The notes beneath the pieces were generated by a model that saw only the letters and a program-made list of their open reading frames with translations, was not told the origin of the DNA and did not search any database. DNA of 7,642 nucleotides from Clostridiaceae bacterium (GTDB taxonomy: Bacteria > Bacillota > Clostridia > DSM-8532). Shown one piece after another: positions 1 through 6,744 of this stretch (positions are counted from its first letter, which is position 1; every line of letters starts with the position of its first letter). The DNA lies in NCBI GenBank assembly GCA_025361665.1, contig JANYKF010000494.1:1-7642 (forward strand), given 5' to 3'. The position numbers and the translations under genes are program-made.

Positions 1-42
1 GGTCAGTCATTGCTATGTCCGGGATGGAACCAGCCCTTCCTT

Positions 43-93
43 TGACCAATTGAATGTTATGGGGATCGCCCAAACAGATACATGACCAAATGA
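43..93 (+). repeat. 11-base direct repeat, 40 bases apart, in the operon leader
   Basis: TGACCAATTGA at 43-53 and TGACCAAATGA at 83-93 differ at a single position and start exactly 40 bases apart, close to four helical turns. The second copy ends one base before the ribosome binding site of the solute-binding protein gene. Direct repeats on one DNA face are typical of AraC-family or response-regulator half-sites, and operons of this transporter type are often controlled by YesN-like regulators. Assigning any regulator is inference; chance similarity is possible. Confidence 0.3.
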
Positions 94-94
94 C

Positions 95-102
95 GGAAGG
101 AG
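95..102 (+). promoter_or_regulatory. Ribosome binding site fixing the start at 111
   Basis: GGAAGGAG sits 8 bases before ATG 111. The in-frame ATG at 54 has no comparable site and would put 19 extra residues ahead of the basic start of the signal peptide. The start at 111 gives a normal lipoprotein signal sequence, so it is preferred. Confidence 0.8.
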
Positions 103-110
103 TACAGACA

Positions 111-1973
111 ATGAAACAGTCAATGAATCGGAAAGTCAGAAAAGTCCTTGCCCTGTTATTGTGTTTCATCCTCCTCGCAGGAACGGCATCGTGCGGGACC
201 GCAAAACCCGCAGACACATCCGCCGCACCATCGGCCACAGCTGAAGCTGCCAAATCGGCAGAGGCATCCGCATCGGCAGTGAGCACCGAAACAGCAGCGC
301 CGTCTGAAACTGCCGCAACGAGCGAGGCAGCGGCCAGCTCCCTTCTGGATGCGGCAGTCCCGCCTCTCCAGGATCCATATGGCAAATATGATCCGCCCAT
401 CGAAGTCACCCTGATCCAAACCAGCAACGACGGTCCCTTCTGGTTCCCGGAAGGCGATGACATCAACAACAATGTCTACACCCGCATTTATGAGGAAAGA
501 CTGGGCATCAAGTACAAGTTTCTGTGGACCAGCCCCGGTTCCCAGGCGGAAGAAAAGGTGAACATCATGATGGCTTCCGGCGATTTACCGGACATGATGA
601 GCGCAAGCCGGAAGAATTTCGAGAAGTTGTACAGCGCCGGCCAATTGGCGGACATTACGGATCCCATGCAGCAATATGCCACACAGTATACGAAAAAGTA
701 CATGACCGGCGAGTATTCGGCATTGTTGGATGCATCTGTAAAAGATGGGAAAATATATGGTGAATCCAGTGGCGCCTCCTACAAGGAATCTGCCAACATG
801 ATCTGGATTCGTGCGGACTGGCTCAAGAAACTGAATCTGCAGGTCCCGAAAACGTTGGCGGAGCTTGAAGCTGTCATGGATGCCTTTGTCAATGGCGATC
901 CGGATGGAAACGGAACGAAGGACACATATGCCATTGGCCTGCCAGGAGCCAACATGGCTGGGAACTCGGAAAACTTCGGCATGAATGTCTCGTTTTTCAA
1001 CATGTTCCACTCCTATCCCAGCCAATGGGTGAAAAATGACAAAAACACATTGGAGCAGGGTATGTTCGGAGAAGGATATCGCGCCGCTACGAAAAACGCC
1101 TTGCTGAAGCTGTCGGACTGGTACAAGAAAGGATATCTGGAACAGGATTTCATGCTTGTGGACGATTCCAAACTGCAGGAACACCTGACAACAAACAAAT
1201 TCGGCATCATGTTTGAAGGATTGTGGGGGGCATACTGGCCGCTGTTGCTGACACTGGACAAAGATCCGAAATCGGACTGGGTCCCTGTCGGCATCCCTTC
1301 GTTTGATGAGAAGCCTGCCATGAACAACAACAGCGTTGGTTCCGTCTACTGGATCAATGTGGTGAGTAAAAAATTCGCTCACCCCGAAGCACTCGTTAAA
1401 ATGACAAATCTCTACCATGATCTCAACAACAATCCGGAAACTGCAACAGAATGGACCAAATACAACACGGATCCAAAAGACAACAACCAGATTTTCATTG
1501 CCTATCCTTTGCAGATTTGGAATCCTGCTTTCAATTTCGAAGGATTCCAGCTCATATCCGAAGCTTTCGCCAAGGGATCGGGAGACGCACTTCCGATTTG
1601 CTACAAAACGCTGTACTCACAGATCGAAAGCTACAAGAAGACCGGGGACAAGGGTGGATGGCCTCCTTACCGGTCATACACGAACGAAGGCTGCTTTGGC
1701 GTTATTGATGGAATCATGAAGGAAAAACGATTCCTGTTCAATGAATACACTGCGGAACCGACTGCCTTCATGATCGAAAATTGGCCCAGCGTGAAGAAAA
1801 TGTTTGACGAAATGTTCATCAATACCGTCATGAAGGGCGATACGGCCGCCTTTGATGCGTTTGTTGCCCAATATGACACCCTGTACGGGCAGCAGACCAC
1901 CAAGGAAGTCAATGACTGGTACGTGAAAAATGGTGAAAAGAGTGTTCAGGACTGGTTTGTCAATTTGAAGTAA
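111..1973 (+). CDS. Lipoprotein solute-binding protein of an LplA-type carbohydrate ABC transporter
   Basis: This 620-residue protein is the extracellular, membrane-anchored receptor of the ABC importer encoded just downstream. From ATG 111 it begins with a basic stretch (MNRKVRK) and a hydrophobic core, then a lipobox-like TASC with Cys28 as the likely lipidated residue; Thr at -3 is less usual than Leu. Residues about 31-77 form an Ala/Ser/Thr/Glu/Pro-rich, low-complexity tether. The mature domain then starts with DPYGKYDPP, a sequence characteristic of the LplA/YtcQ group. An Asp-rich loop, DPDGNGTKD (263-271), resembles the calcium-type loop common in this group. The protein is somewhat longer than typical members, which I recall as about 500-560 residues, mainly because of the tether. 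The substrate cannot be read from the sequence; a saccharide or glycoside is inferred from the GH4 enzyme in the operon. Confidence 0.9.
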   Translation: MKQSMNRKVRKVLALLLCFILLAGTASCGTAKPADTSAAPSATAEAAKSAEASASAVSTETAAPSETAATSEAAASSLLDAAVPPLQDPYGKYDPPIEVTLIQTSNDGPFWFPEGDDINNNVYTRIYEERLGIKYKFLWTSPGSQAEEKVNIMMASGDLPDMMSASRKNFEKLYSAGQLADITDPMQQYATQYTKKYMTGEYSALLDASVKDGKIYGESSGASYKESANMIWIRADWLKKLNLQVPKTLAELEAVMDAFVNGDPDGNGTKDTYAIGLPGANMAGNSENFGMNVSFFNMFHSYPSQWVKNDKNTLEQGMFGEGYRAATKNALLKLSDWYKKGYLEQDFMLVDDSKLQEHLTTNKFGIMFEGLWGAYWPLLLTLDKDPKSDWVPVGIPSFDEKPAMNNNSVGSVYWINVVSKKFAHPEALVKMTNLYHDLNNNPETATEWTKYNTDPKDNNQIFIAYPLQIWNPAFNFEGFQLISEAFAKGSGDALPICYKTLYSQIESYKKTGDKGGWPPYRSYTNEGCFGVIDGIMKEKRFLFNEYTAEPTAFMIENWPSVKKMFDEMFINTVMKGDTAAFDAFVAQYDTLYGQQTTKEVNDWYVKNGEKSVQDWFVNLK

Positions 1974-1987
1974 CTTTTTTCCAAAGG

Positions 1988-2022
1988 CCGGTCCGGCAGC
2001 GGGAGGATCGCTGTCGGACCGG
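1988..2022 (+). promoter_or_regulatory. Strong intercistronic hairpin after the solute-binding protein gene
   Basis: A 14-bp stem with one G-U pair (arms 1988-2001 and 2009-2022, beginning CCGGTCCGG) encloses the 7-base loop GGAGGAT. It starts 14 bases after the stop codon. There is no T-run on its 3' side (AGTCCCTT follows), so it is unlikely to be a full intrinsic terminator. A stem here is well placed to protect the 3' end of the binding-protein mRNA, or to attenuate partially, giving more binding protein than permease. That role is inferred from analogy with other binding-protein-dependent transporter operons. Confidence 0.7.
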
Positions 2023-2050
2023 AGTCCCTTCGAAGTGACTGGGGTGCGCA

Positions 2051-2950
2051 ATGAAGAACCAATACCTCCTGAAACGGGAAATCCCGCTATATCTGATGCT
2101 GGCTGTGCCGCTTGTCCTTTTGCTCATTTACAGCTATGGGCCCATGTTCGGCCTGGTGATGGCGTTCCAGAAATTTGAACCGCTCATGGGGTTCTTCCGG
2201 TCGAAATGGGTGGGCTGGGGAAATTTTCAAAGAGTCTTTTCCTTTCCCGATGTAAGGCAGGTGATTGGAAACACCCTGTATATCGCCATATTGAAAATTG
2301 TGCTTGAAACTGTCGCAGCCATCCTGGCAGCGTTGATGCTGAATGAAGTGTCCTCCAAACTTTTCAAACGGTCGGTCCAGACGATCATCTATTTTCCATA
2401 TTTCCTTTCCTGGGTCATCCTGGGAGGCGTATTGAAAGACATTCTCGCCCGGGACGGCATCGTAAACGGGCTGCTAGAGAAGGTAGGATTCGTGCCGGTT
2501 CTGTTTCTCGGCCAGCCCAAACTGTTTCCGTGGGTGTTGGTTCTGACGGAAACCTGGCAGATCACCGGCTTTGGCACCATCGTTTTTCTTGCCGCGATCA
2601 CCAGCATCAGCCCCACTTTGTATGAAGCGGCCAGCATCGACGGAGCCGGACGGTTCCGTCAGACCTGGTACATCACCCTGCCGGGCATCCAGTCCATGAT
2701 CATCCTGATGGTGACACTGAGCATGGGGTATGTCCTGAATGCAGGGTTTGATCAAATCCTCATGCTGTACAGCCCGCTGGTCTACTCCACGGGAGATGTC
2801 ATCGACACATGGGTTTATCGGATGGGCCTGCAGCAGGCGCAGTATTCATTGGCCGCGGCGGTCGGATTGATGCGCTCCTTTGTCAGTTTCATCCTGGTAG
2901 CCGTTTCCTATCTGATTGCGTACAAATCGTCGGAGTATCGGATTTGGTGA
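2051..2950 (+). CDS. ABC transporter permease, LplB type
   Basis: This 299-residue inner-membrane permease forms one half of the transmembrane channel of the sugar importer. About six hydrophobic segments are visible, near residues 12-38, 71-97, 110-130, 160-185, 214-238 and 275-293. The cytoplasmic coupling loop of the family lies at 192-211, with EAASIDGAG followed by a conserved PGI; it docks onto the ATPase. The N-terminal YSYGPMFGLVMAFQKF and the C-terminal SEYRIW are characteristic of the LplB/YtcP-partner group of carbohydrate permeases. The ATG at 2051 has only a weak ribosome binding site (GGGGTG, 2040-2045) compared with its neighbours, which, together with the preceding hairpin, fits lower expression than the binding protein. 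The next gene starts 12 bases after the stop. Confidence 0.92.
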   Translation: MKNQYLLKREIPLYLMLAVPLVLLLIYSYGPMFGLVMAFQKFEPLMGFFRSKWVGWGNFQRVFSFPDVRQVIGNTLYIAILKIVLETVAAILAALMLNEVSSKLFKRSVQTIIYFPYFLSWVILGGVLKDILARDGIVNGLLEKVGFVPVLFLGQPKLFPWVLVLTETWQITGFGTIVFLAAITSISPTLYEAASIDGAGRFRQTWYITLPGIQSMIILMVTLSMGYVLNAGFDQILMLYSPLVYSTGDVIDTWVYRMGLQQAQYSLAAAVGLMRSFVSFILVAVSYLIAYKSSEYRIW

Positions 2951-2962
2951 GGAGGGAGGGTC

Positions 2963-3847
2963 ATGTTGATTGACAATTCGGTTGGAAGAAGGATATTCAA
3001 GTTTTTCAATGGATTCGGCTTCATTCTGTATGCCCTGATCTGCCTGCTGCCGATGGTCCATATCCTTTCCCTGTCGCTGAGCGCGAGCGTTGCTGTCACG
3101 GCCGGCCAAGTGAGTCTCTGGCCGGTGGATTTCACTTTGAAATCGTATGAATACGTACTGAAGAAAGCCCAGTTCTGGCTGGCCATGTCCGTATCCCTAA
3201 AGCGGATAGTCCTGGGGGTGTCCCTGAGTACTTTTGTGACAATCCTTGCTGCTTATCCCTTGTCGAAGACGAGACGGGAATTCAGGGCCCAGCCGGTCCT
3301 CATATGGTTTTTTGTCTTCACCATGCTATTCAGCGGCGGCATGATTCCCACATATATGGTGGTTCGATACACGGGGCTTCTGGACAGCATCTGGTCCCTT
3401 GTGCTGCCGGGAGCCGTGCAGGTCTTCAATATTATCCTGCTGCTGAATTTCTTCCGCAACATTCCAAAGGAAATCGAGGAATCTGCTTTTGTAGATGGCG
3501 CCAGCCACTGGCGGATCCTGTGGAAAATTGCCATTCCAATGTCCCTGCCATGTCTTGCCACCATTATCGTGTTTGCGGTGGTTGGCAACTGGAACGCCTG
3601 GTTTGACGGACTGATCTACATGAATGACTCAAAGAACTATCCCATGCAGACATACCTGCAATCCATCCTCATCCAGCCCAATATCAAGCTGATCACCAAA
3701 GTGCAGGCGGAATTGCTGCGCGCCATCAGCAACCGTACCCTGAAGGCAGCCCAGGTATTCATTGCCGCCATTCCGGTCCTGATGATCTATCCGTTTTTGC
3801 AGGGGTATTTTGTCACGGGGGTAACGCTGGGAGGCGTGAAAGAATAG
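2963..3847 (+). CDS. ABC transporter permease, LplC/YtcP type
   Basis: This 294-residue protein is the second inner-membrane permease and is expected to pair with the 2051-2950 product. Hydrophobic segments lie near residues 15-38, 82-100, 111-130, 141-162, 195-215 and 262-282. The EAA-type coupling loop is at 172-194 (ESAFVDGASHWRILWKIAIP). The C-terminus, YPFLQGYFVTGVTLGGVKE, closely follows the usual ending of the AraQ/LplC permease group. A strong purine-rich ribosome binding site (GGAGGGAGGG, 2951-2960) precedes ATG 2963, directly after the previous stop. No ATPase gene accompanies the pair. Related Bacillota importers use a shared MsmX/MsmK-type ATPase encoded elsewhere, and the same is inferred here. 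Confidence 0.92.
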   Translation: MLIDNSVGRRIFKFFNGFGFILYALICLLPMVHILSLSLSASVAVTAGQVSLWPVDFTLKSYEYVLKKAQFWLAMSVSLKRIVLGVSLSTFVTILAAYPLSKTRREFRAQPVLIWFFVFTMLFSGGMIPTYMVVRYTGLLDSIWSLVLPGAVQVFNIILLLNFFRNIPKEIEESAFVDGASHWRILWKIAIPMSLPCLATIIVFAVVGNWNAWFDGLIYMNDSKNYPMQTYLQSILIQPNIKLITKVQAELLRAISNRTLKAAQVFIAAIPVLMIYPFLQGYFVTGVTLGGVKE

Positions 3848-3860
3848 AGAGGGGAAAATC

Positions 3861-5243
3861 ATGAAGAATCGATTCAAATTCACCATCGTTGGTGCAGGCA
3901 GTGTTTCCTTCTGTCCGGCCACTTTGGCGGACATCCTGCTCAACAAGGCCTTCGCAAAGGTGGAACTGGATATCGCGCTCATGGATATCGCGGAAGAAGC
4001 CTTGCGGGTCAGCGAGAAATACTGTAGGGAGGCGGCTGCATCCATCCATCGGACGGTAAATATCTCCGCCACTCTGGATTTGGCCAAGGCACTCGAGGGT
4101 GCGGATTTCGTCATCACCGCCATTGAAAAGGATCGGTACCACTGGTGGTCCATGGATTTCCACATTCCGCGCCGGTATGGATTCCGGCAGGTCTATGGGG
4201 AGAACGGCGGACCCGGAGGCATGTTCCATACGCTTCGAAACATGGGGCCGATGCTGGAAATCGCCCGGACCATGGAACGGGTCTGCCCGGACGCCTGGCT
4301 GCTCAACTACACCAACCCGGAAGCAAAGCTCGTGGAAGCCGTCTCGAAGCTGACATCCATCAAGGTGGTGGGCTTGTGTCACGGCGAACAGATGGGCATG
4401 GACCAGCTGTCGGAATTCATGCAGATTCCGAAAGAAGAGATTGAGGCGGATGCAGTCGGACTCAACCATTTCGGGTGGTTCACCCGCATTGTCCGCACAT
4501 CGACAGGGGAAGACCTGTATCCGCTGTTGCGGGCGAAAGAGCGTGAAATCGACTGGCTGGCGCATTGGGATGAATTCGGCCTGTCCCGCCTGATGTTCCG
4601 GACCTATGGATTATGGCCCTATCCGGGGACCAACCATATCGGCGAGTACATCGCATGGAGCGATGAAATGCTGGCGAGCACCAAAATCCAGTATTTTTAC
4701 GACCCGGTGGAACAGGATCCGTGGAATGGCGGCAAGACACCGGAATTCGTGTATTCCTTCTCCTCCAATCCGACCTCGCGGCCTTTGTTCCCGGACAAGG
4801 CCCATTTTGCCGGAGATCCTGGGTTCAGACAGTCCTTCAGCGTCAGGGAAGGCGGATTGTCGCCATCCCATGAATATGGGATTCCGATTGCAGAGGCCAT
4901 CGCATTCAACCTGCCCTGCCGGATCGGATCAGTGAACATGGGCAACAAGGGCTATGTGCCGGGATTGCCGGAAGGGATGGTGTTGGAATTGCCTGCCATC
5001 GTGGATGGAACCGGAATCCATCCCATCACCATGCCGGCCCTGCCGATCGCCGTGACCGCCATGATTGCCCAGCAGGGCGCCATTCACGAACTGCTGATCC
5101 AGGCATATGCCGAAAAGTCCCGCAACAAGCTGCTGCAGGCCATGCTCCTGGATCCGACCATTTCAAATTACAACAACGCCGTTGCCCTCATCAACGAGAT
5201 GTGTGAACGGCAACGGGGAATTCTGGCGGAAATTCACTGGTGA
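3861..5243 (+). CDS. Family 4 glycoside hydrolase (NAD+- and Mn2+-dependent), CHGE active-site type
   Basis: This 460-residue cytoplasmic enzyme should cleave the imported glycoside by the GH4 route: transient NAD+ oxidation at C3, elimination and re-addition of water. The N-terminus has the nucleotide-binding GAGS (11-14), with an acidic residue ending the second strand (MDI, Asp42) that suits NAD+. GENGGPGG (113-120), TNPE (151-154), C173-H174-G175-E176 and GLNH (N202, H203) follow in the family order; Cys173 and His203 are the expected metal ligands. The Cys-His pair argues against the 6-phospho-glycosidase branch (CDMP or CNVP motifs). As I recall the literature, CHSV marks alpha-galactosidases, CHEV alpha-galacturonidases (LplD) and CHGx alpha-glucuronidases, so a uronide or related substrate is plausible but not proven. 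The position after two permeases matches lplABCD order. A GAGAGGGGA ribosome binding site precedes the ATG. Confidence 0.9.
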   Translation: MKNRFKFTIVGAGSVSFCPATLADILLNKAFAKVELDIALMDIAEEALRVSEKYCREAAASIHRTVNISATLDLAKALEGADFVITAIEKDRYHWWSMDFHIPRRYGFRQVYGENGGPGGMFHTLRNMGPMLEIARTMERVCPDAWLLNYTNPEAKLVEAVSKLTSIKVVGLCHGEQMGMDQLSEFMQIPKEEIEADAVGLNHFGWFTRIVRTSTGEDLYPLLRAKEREIDWLAHWDEFGLSRLMFRTYGLWPYPGTNHIGEYIAWSDEMLASTKIQYFYDPVEQDPWNGGKTPEFVYSFSSNPTSRPLFPDKAHFAGDPGFRQSFSVREGGLSPSHEYGIPIAEAIAFNLPCRIGSVNMGNKGYVPGLPEGMVLELPAIVDGTGIHPITMPALPIAVTAMIAQQGAIHELLIQAYAEKSRNKLLQAMLLDPTISNYNNAVALINEMCERQRGILAEIHW

Positions 5244-5294
5244 AGACTACCGAAAACTGCCTAAGCTAAACGGGTGAAGGCTACTGAAAGCAAC
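5239..5294 (+). repeat. Imperfect 22-base direct repeat at the GH4 gene end
   Basis: The unit at 5239-5260, which contains the GH4 stop codon, is repeated imperfectly at 5273-5294 just before the next ribosome binding site. Seventeen of 22 positions match, with shared blocks GGTGAAG, CTAC and GAAA. The copies are offset by 34 bases. It may be a small duplication of the gene end and may have no function. Confidence 0.5.
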
Positions 5295-5305
5295 AGGAGG
5301 ATTCA

Positions 5306-6709
5306 ATGGGAAGAATCAATGCCAAGGTCGAAGTTTTGTCGTCTGAGGAAATCGCCAGGGTGCATGAAGCCTCTTTGCGCATTCTGGAAAAGACCGGTTT
5401 CAAGGTTCCGCATGAGGAATGCCTGAACCGTTGCGAACGGCTGGGAGCCATTGTGGACAGGAAATCCCAGGTGGTGCGTGTTCCCCGAAGCGTCATGGAA
5501 GCCATGCTGGTACAGGTGAAAAGCGAAAGGCCGGTGCGTTCCTCCGATCAGCCGAATCGGAGCAAGCTGGCAGGAAGCATATCCACCCAGGTTTTCATTG
5601 TCGATTATCAAACCGGAATCCGCCGGTATGGCTTGCGGGACGATGTGATGAAGGGAATTTCCCTGGTGCAGGGCCTGGGCAGCATTCCCTCCTGCAATGC
5701 CGTGACCATCCCTTCGGATGTCCATCCCGGCCTGTCGGATGTCGTGTCGCACCAGCTGATTTACCAATATTCGAAAAAGCCCGGGGGTACCTATATCCTG
5801 ACGCCCAATTCGGCCAAGTGGATTATCGAGATGGCACGACTGACCGGCAACGGCACCGGTTACGGGCTGGAAACCGTGAGCCCCCTCCAGTTCCGCAAGG
5901 AAAGCCTGGACATGGCCATGGTGTTCGCGGATACCGAGTTTGGCTACTGGATAGGCCCGATGGTCATGGCTGGTGCCACCGGACCCATCACCCTTGCGGG
6001 AACACTGACAATGGAGAATACGGAAATCCTTGCCAGCATTTTTCTGGTCAAGGCACTGAACGGGCGCGGAATCTCCTACGGATCCGCCAATCACACGATG
6101 GACATGCGCACCCTGCTTTGTTCTTTCGGAGCTCCAGGGCAAGCTTTGCTGGGTATCGCCGCCGGACAGATGGGCAAGTTTTATGGCTTGGAGGTGGCCA
6201 GCAATTCCGGCCTCACCGATGCCCTGTATCCCGATTTCCAGGGCGGCATTGAAAAATCCATGAATGCCATTTTCAGCTTGCTGGGGGGCACAACCGGCAT
6301 CGGATGCCAGGGGATCGTGGGAGCCGATATGGGCATCAGCCTGGAGCAGCTGGTTCTGGACAATGAGTGGATGGATTCCTACAACTACGTCATGGAGGGA
6401 TTCACGGCGGATGTGGAGAATATCGCGGAAGACCTGATTCATGAACTGGGGATCGGGGGCAATTTCATCGCGGAGGAGCATACGGTGGAGCATCTGCGTG
6501 AAAGTCAGTGGGAGACCAGGCTCTTCAATCGGAACGCATGGGATGCCGGAGTCATCGGTGGTGGAAAGCCGCTGCTGTCCCGTGCCCATGAGCGCGTTGA
6601 GGCCCTGACGGCCGGATACCGTGACATGGAACCGGTTTTAGACACACCTACCTGCGAAAGGCTGGATTATCTGGTGAAATGCGCTTCGGGGGAACTGGTC
6701 AAAAATTGA
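5306..6709 (+). CDS. MttB-superfamily (trimethylamine methyltransferase-like) protein without pyrrolysine
   Basis: This 467-residue protein belongs to the MttB superfamily, whose known members move a methyl group from methylated amines or quaternary amines to the cobalt of a corrinoid protein. Family landmarks are visible in order: an N-terminal helical segment (LSSEEIARVHEASLRILEKTG), the central GATGPITLAGTL (223-234), SGLTDALYPDFQGGIEK (301-317), and the C-terminal GIGGNFIAEEHTVEH (382-396) followed by an Arg/Trp-rich segment ending in AWDAG (411-415). The frame is uninterrupted and ends in TGA, so there is no amber codon and no pyrrolysine. It thus falls among the non-Pyl members, which include glycine betaine, proline betaine and carnitine demethylases. 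AGGAGG at 5295-5300 precedes ATG 5306. No corrinoid protein or activase is adjacent, and the neighbours are sugar genes, so the substrate is unknown. Confidence 0.88.
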   Translation: MGRINAKVEVLSSEEIARVHEASLRILEKTGFKVPHEECLNRCERLGAIVDRKSQVVRVPRSVMEAMLVQVKSERPVRSSDQPNRSKLAGSISTQVFIVDYQTGIRRYGLRDDVMKGISLVQGLGSIPSCNAVTIPSDVHPGLSDVVSHQLIYQYSKKPGGTYILTPNSAKWIIEMARLTGNGTGYGLETVSPLQFRKESLDMAMVFADTEFGYWIGPMVMAGATGPITLAGTLTMENTEILASIFLVKALNGRGISYGSANHTMDMRTLLCSFGAPGQALLGIAAGQMGKFYGLEVASNSGLTDALYPDFQGGIEKSMNAIFSLLGGTTGIGCQGIVGADMGISLEQLVLDNEWMDSYNYVMEGFTADVENIAEDLIHELGIGGNFIAEEHTVEHLRESQWETRLFNRNAWDAGVIGGGKPLLSRAHERVEALTAGYRDMEPVLDTPTCERLDYLVKCASGELVKN

Positions 6710-6730
6710 TTTTCCATGAATGGGCAATTT

Positions 6731-6735
6731 GGAGG
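6731..6735 (+). promoter_or_regulatory. Ribosome binding site fixing the start at 6745
   Basis: GGAGG lies 9 bases before ATG 6745. An in-frame ATG at 6679 would overlap the previous gene by 31 bases, lacks such a site, and would add 22 residues with no family resemblance. A second ATG follows immediately at 6748 and could also be used. Confidence 0.75.
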
Positions 6736-6744
6736 AATTGCAGC

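Larger units (their letters stand above)
1..110. other. Leader region upstream of the solute-binding protein gene
   Basis: No gene can be supported here. Short open stretches enter from the left edge in all three + frames, closing at TGA 43-45, 51-53 and 83-85. Any of them could be the tail of an upstream gene, but none has a recognisable C-terminus. A TTGACC box at 42-47 resembles a -35 element, but no acceptable -10 hexamer follows at 16-18 bases, so I do not call a promoter. The region does hold the direct repeat and the ribosome binding site listed separately. The true promoter may lie upstream of the window. Confidence 0.5.

Noticed and set aside
42..60. Promoter from TTGACC (42-47) and TGTTAT (55-60)
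   Set aside because: The spacing is only 7 bases, and no acceptable -10 element is found at 16-18 bases.
54..110. Upstream start (ATG 54) for the solute-binding protein
   Set aside because: It lacks a ribosome binding site and would place 19 residues before a normal lipoprotein signal peptide; ATG 111 has GGAAGGAG at good spacing.
371..394. Near-palindrome GGATCCATAT / ATATGATCC with a 5-base spacer
   Set aside because: It encodes the conserved DPYGKYDP segment of the binding protein; the symmetry follows from the repeated Asp-Pro and Tyr codons.
585..1418. 277-codon minus-strand open frame inside the solute-binding protein gene
   Set aside because: The His/Phe/Arg-rich translation has no recognisable family, and the + strand protein is well supported over the same stretch.
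5419..6252. 277-codon + strand frame overlapping the MttB-like gene
   Set aside because: It is a frame-shifted reading of the MttB-like gene, rich in Gly, His, Pro and Arg, with no motif.
5303..6589. 428-codon open frame on the minus strand opposite the MttB-like gene
   Set aside because: It lies entirely within a clearly recognisable + strand family protein, its translation shows no known domain, and long antisense frames are expected from this codon usage.
5306..6709. Pyrrolysine (in-frame amber) in the MttB-like gene
   Set aside because: The frame is open without TAG from ATG to TGA over the full family length.
6679..6744. Upstream start (ATG 6679) for the isomerase-like protein
   Set aside because: It overlaps the MttB-like gene and has no good ribosome binding site, whereas ATG 6745 follows GGAGG at 9 bases.
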